Shown piece after piece: positions 51,805-59,679 of a stretch of DNA of 64,000 nt. Position numbers and translations under genes: made by a program. The DNA is taken from positions 1 to 64,000 of the forward strand of contig CAYWMP010000003.1 of assembly GCA_964459445.1 (NCBI GenBank). The letters run 5' to 3'. This DNA is from CAYWMP01 sp964459445. Lineage in GTDB: Bacteria > Desulfobacterota > DSM-4660 > Desulfatiglandales > HGW-15. The notes under the pieces were generated by a model. The model was not told the DNA's origin. It saw only the letters and a list, made by a program, of their open reading frames with translations, and made no database searches. Positions within the stretch are counted from its first letter, which is position 1. Each line of letters opens with the position of its first letter.

Positions 51805-52626
51805 TTATCTTTTTGCCGGCAAATACCCGAACGTCAGGTGGTTCATAATGGCCTCCATCCGTAGCATTCCGCTTCTGCTCATCATTCGAAGCATGAGTGA
51901 GATCCCGAAAAGATTAGACAACACGCCTATCAGGAAAAAGTATGTCTGGTATTCGGCCAGACCGGCTGTAAAAGATGAAAGAAAGGGAATGCCGATTACC
52001 GGGAGAAGTGTCGCAAGATAATGGGAACAACAGGCGGCCATGGCCGTAGTGGATATCCCACCCGATGCCGCAAGGCTGCATTTGGCCGCTTTCATGCCTC
52101 TTCCCCTGTGCCAGGCTCTCAAGAATGTGAACAACAGGGCTTGAACTCCCAGTCCAAGGGCGAGGGCGCCTAACCACCAGCCATACTCTTTGAACTCGGC
52201 CCTGGCGTTGTACCAATCAGAGGTCAGGGTAAGCAGCCCTAGATAGAATCCGATGACGCCGAATGAAACGGCCAATCCGATCAGATAGGGGCGAGGACTT
52301 GAGAGTAAATCAGAAAGGGATGGGAATTCCTGCTTCTCATCAATTTCATTTTCTTTTTGGAGGACGCTATAGCCCAGGGCATCAACGGATGCTTTCAATC
52401 CACTCAGGTCAATACGCCCAGGCTCATAAAGGATTTCGGCCCGCTTTCTCGCAAATTCCACCTCAGCTTCGAGAACCCCCGACGATTTCTTCAATCCCTC
52501 TTCGATCCTACGGGCGCATGATAAACAGGTCATACCTCCAATGGATAGATGGGCTGTGATACCGGTTCCATCGCCGATTGATTCCTTCACTTGTTGAAGA
52601 TCACCGCTATGATTTTTTTCGTTCAA
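51805..52626 (-). CDS. HMA domain joined to a multi-TM membrane protein
   Basis: About 273 residues. The start is placed at TTG 52626 because AAGGAGGTGTTT lies just upstream; an ATG at 52653 would put that site inside the gene. The N-terminal HMA domain has 'GGMTCLSCARRIEEGL'. About five TM helices follow, with Cys/His residues 'AAKCSLAASG' and 'MAACCSHYLATLLPVIGIPF' that resemble metal-relay membrane proteins. It probably hands copper across or within the membrane. Its start overlaps the end of the methyltransferase-like gene by 20 bases. Confidence 0.8.
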   Translation of the reverse strand: MNEKNHSGDLQQVKESIGDGTGITAHLSIGGMTCLSCARRIEEGLKKSSGVLEAEVEFARKRAEILYEPGRIDLSGLKASVDALGYSVLQKENEIDEKQEFPSLSDLLSSPRPYLIGLAVSFGVIGFYLGLLTLTSDWYNARAEFKEYGWWLGALALGLGVQALLFTFLRAWHRGRGMKAAKCSLAASGGISTTAMAACCSHYLATLLPVIGIPFLSSFTAGLAEYQTYFFLIGVLSNLFGISLMLRMMSRSGMLRMEAIMNHLTFGYLPAKR

Positions 52627-53347
52627 AAACACCTCCTTGGCGGACTTCATCACTTACATAGATCCTTTCGCCTATGGGCTCAAATTTAGGGGGATGGCTT
52701 AGGGTTGGTTTGCGCCCGGAAATCCTCGGGAAAAATCGTGGCGTGGTATTCACATACCGGATATAGCGTTCGCCGAAAATTGCCAGAGCTTCTTTTTCTT
52801 CGCGACGGGCAAGACGTCCATAAATCAGGAGCAGGACGGGAAACATCAGCAGAGTGGGAATTGTGGGCCATTGTACAAGGAATCCCACCATGATGATCAC
52901 AAAGGCAACATACTGAGGATGCCTTATAAGGGCATAGGGGCCGGTGACCGCTAAATCGCGATTGCGTTGCGCCTGGAAAAGCACCCTCCAGGAGATAGCT
53001 AGCAACAGAAGGCCTCCAATGATGAGAACTTCGCTCAAGGTGTGAAGGGGGCCAAAATGGGCATTCCCCTCCCACCCAAGGAGTGTTTGCAAAAGATGAC
53101 TTGCGTCGTGGGAAAACCAATCAATGCCTGGAAAATGACTCACGAGCCACCCCGACAGCAGATAAATCGTTAAAGGGAAGCCGTACATTTCAGTGAAAAG
53201 TGCAATAACGAAGGCTGAAAAAGCACCGAAAGTCCGCCAATCGTGTTTGGTGCGGGGACGATAAAAGCTGAAAACGAAAATAAGGAAAACGATTGAGTAA
53301 ATGGCAACCACTGACCAGTGTCCATATGCGGGCAAATTCTCGGTCAT
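52607..53347 (-). CDS. isoprenylcysteine-carboxyl-methyltransferase-like membrane protein
   Basis: A 246-residue membrane protein of the ICMT/PEMT superfamily: about five TM helices and the SAM-site signature 'GPYALIRHPQYVAFVIIMVG' followed by 'REEKEALAIFGERYIRYVNT'. The ATG at 53347 (MTENLPAYGHW) is used. The longer frame from 53431 is excluded because the sigma-54 promoter (53395-53409) and its start point lie inside it. It is first in the long copper operon. The methyl acceptor is unknown. Such genes are common in heavy-metal islands. Confidence 0.85.
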   Translation of the reverse strand: MTENLPAYGHWSVVAIYSIVFLIFVFSFYRPRTKHDWRTFGAFSAFVIALFTEMYGFPLTIYLLSGWLVSHFPGIDWFSHDASHLLQTLLGWEGNAHFGPLHTLSEVLIIGGLLLLAISWRVLFQAQRNRDLAVTGPYALIRHPQYVAFVIIMVGFLVQWPTIPTLLMFPVLLLIYGRLARREEKEALAIFGERYIRYVNTTPRFFPRISGRKPTLSHPPKFEPIGERIYVSDEVRQGGVFERKKS

Positions 53348-53394
53348 ATCCTGGTGAACCTCCACAATTCTAAGATAGTTGCATTCGGAATTGA

Positions 53395-53409
53395 GCAAAA
53401 GGTGTGCCA
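53395..53409 (-). promoter_or_regulatory. sigma-54 promoter of the copA operon
   Basis: The minus strand reads TGGCACACCTTTTGC, a perfect -24/-12 element. The start of transcription should lie near 53383, giving a leader of about 36 bases before the ATG at 53347. It probably drives 14 minus-strand genes down to 40666. Confidence 0.86.
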
Positions 53410-53509
53410 CTTTGTGGCAGATATCTCGCAACGATTTGAAATCACGATTGAATTAAGTCAGCGGGATGGCGGAAACTTGAATTCAGCTAATGGTCTTCGG
53501 AAGGTGTAT

Positions 53510-53567
53510 GGATAAGAAGTATACGGTTTTTTGAAGGAAACGGTATACAGATGGATAGAAAGTATTC
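53510..53567. promoter_or_regulatory. pair of GGATA-N5-TATCC-like activator sites
   Basis: GGATAAGAAGTATAC at 53510-53524 and GGATAGAAAGTATTC at 53553-53567, each with one altered base in the right arm. Centres are 43 bp apart. The nearer is 108 bp upstream of the promoter's first T. Confidence 0.78.
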
Positions 53568-53632
53568 ATTTCCAGATGCCTGGTTGATCTTAGAAGAATT
53601 TGAGCTGAATTAGAAATAAAAAGGAATGGGGG

Positions 53633-53872
53633 TTAGATCGTTTTTTCTCGAAAAACCCTGTCAAGATGTGGCGGTAATTCGTAAAAGGTCGGAAAGTGGG
53701 TTGTCGGGGTGGAGTTGTTTTTATTTATGTGCCTCTTCGATTCCTCAGGACAAAGAGAACAACTAAAATGATCCCAGCAATTCTTTGCCGCATGACCCAA
53801 GCAGTCGGAATAGGAAGGGCAGCTGAAATTCCTCTTCCCGGGTTTGTTGCAAGGGGTGCCTTTTAAACGCAT
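53633..53872 (-). CDS. small Cys-rich protein
   Basis: A 79-residue protein with 'CPSYSDCLGHAAKNCWDHFS' followed by CSLCP. The C-x5-C / CxxC pattern is seen in short, uncharacterised zinc-ribbon-like proteins of sulfate-reducing deltaproteobacteria. It has its own space between the copA-operon operators and the ZraP-like gene. Function is unknown; cytosolic metal binding is plausible. Confidence 0.6.
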   Translation of the reverse strand: MRLKGTPCNKPGKRNFSCPSYSDCLGHAAKNCWDHFSCSLCPEESKRHINKNNSTPTTHFPTFYELPPHLDRVFREKTI

Positions 53873-54008
53873 GATTCAACCTCCAAAGAAAAGTGAAGGG
53901 ATTAAGGTCCCCGTCAGGTCGGGATCTTCGACAAGGCTTAGGGTAAAGCCTTAAAGTGTTGCAAAGGTTTGTCCGGAGGGCGATATAAAATCGCCCCCCG
54001 CTTTAAGG

Positions 54009-54605
54009 TTAATAATTCCAGCAAGCCCCTTGACCGTAACCGCCTCTGTGCATGCCGTAACCCATGCCTTGACCGTAACCGCCCATGTGCATGCCGTAAC
54101 CCATGCCTTGACCGTAACCGCCCATGTGCATGCCGTACCCTTTGCCCTGGCCGAAACCGCCCCTGTGGCGGCCATAACCCCTGCCGTATCCTCCTGCAAG
54201 AGAACCTTCAGGAACGATCTTGCGGGTCTCAATCTCATAATCGAGCCGTTTCTCGGCCAATTGAGCCTTAAGATCACTAATCTCTTTCTGAAGAGACTTT
54301 GCCTTGTCCGTATCAGGCTCGGATGCGTACAAAATGCTGCTAAGTTCCGCCTTCTTGCTCCAGATCTCATTTCTCAGCTTGACGGTTTCATCGAAAAAAC
54401 TCTGATGCGCTTTTTCCAACTGGCTGCGTTGTTCGTCAGTAAGGTTTCCATAGGGGTTGTCATACTGGCCTGAATATCCGGGACCGCCACCCCCGTAACC
54501 CATCATATGGCGGCCTCTTCCCATTCCCGGCCCATGGGCCATGACCGGAACAGCCACCGCACCGATCAAGACAATGATTCCTGCAACTATCACAAATCTT
54601 TTCAT
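54009..54605 (-). CDS. ZraP-like periplasmic protein with Met/His/Gly tandem repeats
   Basis: A 198-residue exported protein: signal peptide (IVAGIIVLIGAVAVPVMAHG), Met/Gly-rich start (GMGRGRHMMGYGGG), and the helical hairpin of the ZraP/Spy family (LTDEQRSQLEKAHQSFFDE, LKAQLAEKRLDYEIETRKI). A C-terminal tail contains 13-residue repeats, GYGQGMGYGMHMG, encoded by 39-bp DNA repeats. The tail is a likely Cu(I)/Ag(I) buffer. It is driven by the sigma-54 promoter at 54675 and lies next to the sensor kinase and activator genes, as zraP does beside zraSR. Confidence 0.9.
   Translation of the reverse strand: MKRFVIVAGIIVLIGAVAVPVMAHGPGMGRGRHMMGYGGGGPGYSGQYDNPYGNLTDEQRSQLEKAHQSFFDETVKLRNEIWSKKAELSSILYASEPDTDKAKSLQKEISDLKAQLAEKRLDYEIETRKIVPEGSLAGGYGRGYGRHRGGFGQGKGYGMHMGGYGQGMGYGMHMGGYGQGMGYGMHRGGYGQGACWNY
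54028..54183. repeat. 39-bp in-frame tandem repeat, four units
   Basis: Units begin at 54028, 54067, 54106 and 54145 (CCTTGACCGTAACCGCC core). The first three are nearly identical and the fourth degenerate. The period is a multiple of three, so the repeats add 13 residues each to the ZraP-like protein. Confidence 0.9.
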
Positions 54606-54674
54606 CGCTTTACCTCCTGATTAGTTAAATTAGGTTTTCTAAAATCGACAATGCCGTTGTTGGCCAACTATAGA

Positions 54675-54689
54675 GCAACCGCCATGCCA
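54675..54689 (-). promoter_or_regulatory. sigma-54 promoter of the ZraP-like gene
   Basis: The minus strand reads TGGCATGGCGGTTGC, a perfect -24/-12 element, about 70 bases upstream of the ATG at 54605. An AGGAGG ribosome site (CAGGAGGTAAAGCG) precedes that ATG. Confidence 0.86.
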
Positions 54690-54786
54690 GAAATGGGAGA
54701 ATGCGTTAACTTGCTGAAATCATAATATAATTTTGAAGGCTTCATGGCGCAGTGGAGATTTAGACTTGAAACATTCCAACAAAAGT

Positions 54787-54833
54787 GGATACTATGTATA
54801 CATGTTACGTATCCATTCGGTTAAAAAGTATCC
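54787..54833. promoter_or_regulatory. pair of GGATA-N5-TATCC-like activator sites
   Basis: GGATACTATGTATAC at 54787-54801 and GGTTAAAAAGTATCC at 54819-54833, with centres 32 bp apart. The nearer is 105 bp from the promoter's first T. The sites lie in the divergent gap before the kinase gene. No rightward -24/-12 element was seen for the kinase. Confidence 0.78.
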
Positions 54834-54998
54834 ACATCAGCTTGTTTTTGTTTTCGCTCCATTCAGACGACTCGAAAATTGTTTGCGATTAGATAAAAAG
54901 AAACCGATCTGGTTGACAGGAAATGGTACGAAGTCAGCCTAGATAACTTTTCGAAATTATGAAAGTTTTTAGACATCAAGACTTTTTTCAGTCAATAG

Positions 54999-56921
54999 AT
55001 GTGTTGTGAGGACCAATCCGTGAATAACATTTCAATGGGAAAGAGCGCCGAAGAACGAGTGCCTGGTCCTCATTTTGCTTTTAAGAATAAGTTTATGGAA
55101 AAACCGAGCAGAAAATTGTGGATTAGCATACCGCCATGGATACTTGTCGGCTCTGCAATTATCCTCGTACCCATTTTTGTTTTTTGGACCATGCAGCACA
55201 TCAACAAACAAAAGGAAGCCACGACTTTACTCCTGCTGGAAAAGGGCGCTGCGCTTATCCGATCCTTTGAGGCCGGGGCAAGGACTGGGATGAGGGGGAT
55301 GATGGGCGGCATGATGGACGGCATGATGCGCGGCAGGATGGGCAACATGATGCGTGACATGATGCGAAGCCAAGGGAGAGGTGGGTTTAGGCTTCAGAAT
55401 CTCCTGACTGAAACGGCCCAACAGCCTGATATAGTCCATTTGATAGTAACGGACATCAATGGAACCATCCTTGCGCATAACGACCCTGACATGATCGGCG
55501 ACAGGTACGGTTGGGATTTTGATCTGGACATGATATCTCGCAGTCAGGATGTTCAATGGCGTCAGGTATCGGGAGGGAACAGTGCAAAAGTCTTTGAGGT
55601 CTTTCGGCGCTTTACCCCAACGCTCATTCCCTTTAGAGGGCTTCACGGCAGGATGATGTCCCGAGATTGGCGCCAAGCCAACCAAATGATGCATAAAGAG
55701 GTTGAAGTCGAACAGCCGGAACGGATCATCTTCGTTGGCCTGGACATGGGACCCATTGAGGAAGCGAGAAAGAAGGATGTGCGTCACACGTTAATTATGG
55801 CCGCCATCCTTCTTTTGATCTGGTTTGCGGGCATCTTTTCCCTGTTTATGGTGCAGGCCTATCGCTCGACCCGAACATCGTTGAGCAGGATTAGGGCCTT
55901 TTCCGATACGGTCGTCGAAAACATGCCTATCGGTCTGATGGCTACGGATGTGGACAAAAAAATTGTATCCGTTAACCAGACCGCAGAATCAGTCCTTGAA
56001 CTAACGCCCGGTGAAGTTATCGGAACGGATGCCCGAGAAGTTCTCCCCATCGAGCTTTGTGGCGTTGCCGAGGAATTGTCGACCTCTGAGGGTATCATAG
56101 AAAAAGAAATTGATTGTCATCTGAAAAATGGAAGGACCATTCCATTGGATGTCAGTGTTTCGTCTTTGGAAGGGGATGACGGCGCCTATTTGGGCTGTAT
56201 CGTTCTGTTCAGAGATATGACAGAGATCCAGTCGCTGAAAAGAGAAATAGAGAGGAGTGAACGTCTCGCTTCTCTAGGCAGGCTGGCTGCAGGCATTGCC
56301 CACGAGATACGGAACCCATTGAGTTCAATCAAAGGGTTCGCAACCTATTTCAGGGAGAGATACAAAGACGTTCCTGATGATCAAAAGACCGCCGACATCA
56401 TGGTCCAGGAGGTCGAAAGGTTGAACAGGGTCATCAGCCAGCTTCTGGAGTTTGCGCGCCCTTTGACTATGGAGAAAAAACCCACATCTTTAAAGACCCT
56501 GATACAACATTCCCTAAAGGTGGTCGCGAGTCAAGCCCGGGAAAAGGGCATTACCATTGAAACCGAATTCTCCGAAGATGCAAAAGATGTCTCCATAGAT
56601 CCCGACAGGATTAACCAAGTCCTGCTCAATCTCCATCTGAACGCCGTCGAAGCGATGGAAAATGGGGGATTACTCACTGTTAAAGTGGATAGTCATGAAG
56701 AATCCGGTCACATAAGAGTTACCGTGGCAGACAGCGGGGCAGGAATCGATAGCAAGGATCTCAATCGCATCTTCGATCCCTACTTCACAACCAAACAATC
56801 CGGCACGGGCCTGGGTCTCGCAATCGTCCACAAGATCATCGAGTCCCATGGGGGCGAAGTGAAAGTGGAGAGCGAGGTAGGGAAGGGAACTACTGTTAGC
56901 ATTCTACTGCCGGCAGGCTGA
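54999..56921 (+). CDS. sensor histidine kinase with Met-rich periplasmic loop (ZraS-like)
   Basis: A kinase of up to 640 residues: TM at about 43-63, a periplasmic domain, TM at about 267-290, PAS at about 300-410, HisKA with 'LAAGIAHEIRNPLSSIKGF', then HATPase with 'NLHLNAVEAMENGG', 'VADSGAGIDSKDLNRIFDPY' and 'GTGLGLAIVHKIIESHGG'. The periplasmic domain starts with a Met-rich stretch (residues about 98-122, RGMMGGMMDGMMRGRMGNMM) fitted for soft-metal sensing. The start may be internal (ATG 55095). With the NtrC-type gene downstream it forms a two-component pair like ZraSR, but Met-rich, suggesting Cu(I)/Ag(I) instead of zinc. Confidence 0.93.
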   Translation: MCCEDQSVNNISMGKSAEERVPGPHFAFKNKFMEKPSRKLWISIPPWILVGSAIILVPIFVFWTMQHINKQKEATTLLLLEKGAALIRSFEAGARTGMRGMMGGMMDGMMRGRMGNMMRDMMRSQGRGGFRLQNLLTETAQQPDIVHLIVTDINGTILAHNDPDMIGDRYGWDFDLDMISRSQDVQWRQVSGGNSAKVFEVFRRFTPTLIPFRGLHGRMMSRDWRQANQMMHKEVEVEQPERIIFVGLDMGPIEEARKKDVRHTLIMAAILLLIWFAGIFSLFMVQAYRSTRTSLSRIRAFSDTVVENMPIGLMATDVDKKIVSVNQTAESVLELTPGEVIGTDAREVLPIELCGVAEELSTSEGIIEKEIDCHLKNGRTIPLDVSVSSLEGDDGAYLGCIVLFRDMTEIQSLKREIERSERLASLGRLAAGIAHEIRNPLSSIKGFATYFRERYKDVPDDQKTADIMVQEVERLNRVISQLLEFARPLTMEKKPTSLKTLIQHSLKVVASQAREKGITIETEFSEDAKDVSIDPDRINQVLLNLHLNAVEAMENGGLLTVKVDSHEESGHIRVTVADSGAGIDSKDLNRIFDPYFTTKQSGTGLGLAIVHKIIESHGGEVKVESEVGKGTTVSILLPAG

Positions 56922-57172
56922 GAGGAAAGAGGAACAGATTGAGACGGGAGTGATCAATTGAAGATTGAATATTGAAAATCGAAAAACAAGGAAAACGGGC
57001 AAAGGGAAGAAGAAAGTCGGCAGTAGACAGTCCCGCTGAAGGCGGGATCTACGCTCCGCTCCGATAAGCAGTTGGTGGTGTCGCTCCGCTTGCCGGATCG
57101 TAGCCAACATGGCGAAGACCGGTGCTCCTGGCTCTAAACTCAATAACCAATGACGAACGACGGGTGTGACCA

Positions 57173-58537
57173 ATGACTAATAAAGGTACCATACTTGTAG
57201 TTGATGACGACTCTGCGCATCGGACGATGTTGAAGACCCTCTTGACAGGTTGGGAGTACACGATCGCAGAGGCCGATGACGGGTCCACGGCCATTGAGAA
57301 TGTCAATGAACAGGCATTCGACCTGATCCTGATGGACATACGCATGGTGAAGGTATCGGGCCTTGAAGCGCTTAATGAAATCAAGGCTTTTAACCCGGCC
57401 ATACCCGTAATCATCATGACGGCCTTTGGATCCGTGGAGACCGCCGTGGAAGCCTTGAAAAACGGGGCCTACGACTATCTCACCAAGCCCCTTGATTTTG
57501 ATGAATTGCGTCTTGCGATTGAACGAGCCATGGACCACACCCACTTGAGGGAAGAGAACCGTCTTCTCAGGGAAAGCCTGGGCAATCATTTTGACAGGCA
57601 AAACATGATCGGCCGAAGTCCTGCCATGGTCCAGCTCCTGGAAACAGTGGCTCAGGTCGCGCCAACCGAGGCCACCGTACTTCTCACAGGTGGTTCAGGC
57701 ACGGGCAAGGAGATGATCGCCGGGGCCTTGCATTTTAACAGCACACGAAAAAACGGGCCTTTTGTAAAGATCAATTGTGCAGCCATCACGGAGACCCTGC
57801 TGGAGTCCGAACTCTTCGGCCATGAGAAAGGCGCCTTTACCGGCGCCCATAGAAAGAAGGAAGGCCGTTTTCGACAAGCCCATACCGGGACCATTTTTTT
57901 AGATGAGATAAGCGAGATGTCCCTTTCCATGCAGGTCAAACTGCTGCGCGTGCTCCAGGAGAGAGAAATCACTAGGGTCGGCGGTGAAGAAGTCATCAAG
58001 GTCGATGTCAGGGTTATTGCTGCAACCAACAAGGATCTCCTTCAAGAGATTGAATCAGGCCGGTTCAGGGATGATCTCTATTACCGTTTAAACGTTGTGA
58101 CGCTAAACATGCCGACCTTGAGGGAAAGACGAGAGGATATTCCCCTGCTCGTTCAGCATTTCAGGGAGATGTTTGCTGAGAAAAACAACAAGAAAATAAA
58201 AGGATTCACACCCCAGGCCATGGATGCATTGCTAAGGTATGATTGGCCCGGGAATGTGAGGGAGTTGATGAACGCGGTTGAACGCGGTGTGGTCCTTTCG
58301 CGATCCGAATATTTGGATGTTGCGGATCTTCCCTTTATCTCTGAAGATGCAGCGGAAGGTGAACAGGTTGTCCTGGACGCCGTTCCGGGCGATGTGCCGC
58401 TGGAAGAAGTTGAGAAAGCGACGATCCTGAAGACCCTTGATATGGTTGGCGGCAACAAGAGCGAGGCTGCAAGGCGCCTGGGTATTACGCGAAGGACGTT
58501 GCATAAGAAGCTTAAAAAATATGGCGTAATGCCATAA
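57173..58537 (+). CDS. NtrC-family sigma-54-dependent response regulator
   Basis: A 454-residue activator: receiver domain with phospho-acceptor Asp55 (LILMDIRMVK), an AAA+ domain and a Fis-type helix-turn-helix. The AAA+ domain has Walker A GGSGTGKE (173-180), the sigma-54 contact motif GAFTGA (220-225) and Walker B IFLDE (241-245). The HTH is 'MVGGNKSEAARRLGITRRTL' at about 424-443. All elements for ATP-driven activation are intact. It is the only such activator in the window and so the best candidate to bind the GGATA-N5-TATCC sites before the eight sigma-54 promoters. It is paired with the Met-rich kinase encoded 251 bases upstream. Confidence 0.95.
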   Translation: MTNKGTILVVDDDSAHRTMLKTLLTGWEYTIAEADDGSTAIENVNEQAFDLILMDIRMVKVSGLEALNEIKAFNPAIPVIIMTAFGSVETAVEALKNGAYDYLTKPLDFDELRLAIERAMDHTHLREENRLLRESLGNHFDRQNMIGRSPAMVQLLETVAQVAPTEATVLLTGGSGTGKEMIAGALHFNSTRKNGPFVKINCAAITETLLESELFGHEKGAFTGAHRKKEGRFRQAHTGTIFLDEISEMSLSMQVKLLRVLQEREITRVGGEEVIKVDVRVIAATNKDLLQEIESGRFRDDLYYRLNVVTLNMPTLRERREDIPLLVQHFREMFAEKNNKKIKGFTPQAMDALLRYDWPGNVRELMNAVERGVVLSRSEYLDVADLPFISEDAAEGEQVVLDAVPGDVPLEEVEKATILKTLDMVGGNKSEAARRLGITRRTLHKKLKKYGVMP

Positions 58538-58979
58538 CCTCTCGATGCATAAAATCGGCGATGACTTTCCATGTCATTTATTCACCGCAGAGCTTGCAGA
58601 GAGCGCAGAGGGTTTAGTATTTTTTCATCTGTCGGGAGATCCGCCGTCGCTACGCGCAGCGCAGGCGCTTGCGCCGCGTGAAGCTATGGCGGGACAAGTA
58701 CCGACAGATGAAAACTTCTCCACCGCCTTTGGCGGGATGGGAAAATGTGAGGAGGCTAAGATAATACAAGACTTTGTTCAAGGCTCAAGGCCCTCCCGAA
58801 GGACATTCTCTGTGTTCTCCGCGCCTCTGTGGTGAAGGTAACCTGCAGAAGTTGGCCCAATGGACCAAGTTCGTCCCTTTCAAAGGGCTAAAATGCTACA
58901 ATGAATAAAATTTCTATCTTATATTTCTATTTTATGCCTGTTATTTGTAGGATTTCATATTACCGAAGGGGGCTACGTT
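58538..58979. other. intergenic stretch with inverted-repeat element
   Basis: At 58622-58635 and 58701-58714 a 14-base inverted repeat (TTTTCATCTGTCGG and its complement) encloses GC-rich, self-complementary sequence of about 65 bases. This is a repeat or MITE-like element that may also terminate transcription of the activator gene. No supportable gene was seen. Confidence 0.6.
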
Positions 58980-59450
58980 ATGAAGAGAATAAATAAGAAA
59001 GGATTTCTCACGATATTGTTGTTGATTTCTATATTTCTGATTCCGAATCTTTTCAATGCCTCTTTTGAAAACTCTGCCCTGGCACAAGCTCAAGCAGAAG
59101 GTGTCATACTCGCAAAGAAACAAGAGGCGACAGGAGAGAAGAGCGACGCTTCTGATATCGCAGCACTTCAGAAAAGAATCATGGAGCTCGAGAGAAGGAT
59201 CCAAGAGCTTCATGTGAAGAACAAAACCATGGCGAGTCAGATGCGTCAGTTGAATCAAATTGTGGGTAAAGCATTGTCAAAGAAAGGCACTGGAAAAGGA
59301 GCCGGCATAAAGAAGGTCACGAGAATAGCGGGCGGGCGGCCCGGGACTAAGGATGCCATGGTCTCTGTGGCCCATCTAGTCGGTGTCTGGAATCAAATGG
59401 ATGTCATCATGAACAAATTGGATGAGATAACCACGAAGCTCTCTCAGTAG
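58980..59450 (+). CDS. exported coiled-coil protein, unrecognised
   Basis: A 156-residue protein with a signal peptide (TILLLISIFLIPNLFNASF), a coiled coil at about 55-95 (IAALQKRIMELERRIQELH) and a basic Gly/Lys region. The C-terminal helix is 'VWNQMDVIMNKLDEITTKLS'. No family was recognised. It could be a structural envelope protein. It lies between the copper island and the acyl-CoA locus, with no link to either visible. Confidence 0.6.
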   Translation: MKRINKKGFLTILLLISIFLIPNLFNASFENSALAQAQAEGVILAKKQEATGEKSDASDIAALQKRIMELERRIQELHVKNKTMASQMRQLNQIVGKALSKKGTGKGAGIKKVTRIAGGRPGTKDAMVSVAHLVGVWNQMDVIMNKLDEITTKLSQ

Positions 59451-59530
59451 GCGTCTATATGGCCCGAATCTTTCCAACTTCACCAAGTTTTCCTCACATA
59501 TGCTCTTATTTCGCACCGCCCGCTTCAGGC

Positions 59531-59558
59531 TTCGCTCTGCGAGCTACGACCCGACAAG
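59531..59558. repeat. degenerate intergenic repeat
   Basis: TTCGCTCTGCGAGCTACGAC followed by CCGACAAG shares its 'TTCGCT..GAGCTACGAC..GACAAG' pattern with 15003-15033 and, in part, with 58681-58698. It lies in the gap between the coiled-coil gene and the ligase gene. Confidence 0.5.
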
Positions 59559-59679
59559 TCGCTAGAGACACGAAGATCGCAAAGAAAAAATGAATCCTCT
59601 CTGCGTGCTCTGGGACTCTGCGGTGAATGATTTGTTTTGCGGTTTTCATTTAGGGTTGGCTACTCACCAAAATCAACAG

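Noticed and set aside
54028..54183. CRISPR-like array
   Set aside because: The 39-bp units are contiguous, without spacers, in frame, and encode a repeated peptide tail.
58545..58835. 96-codon frame after the activator gene
   Set aside because: It runs through an inverted-repeat element and has no ribosome site or recognisable domain.
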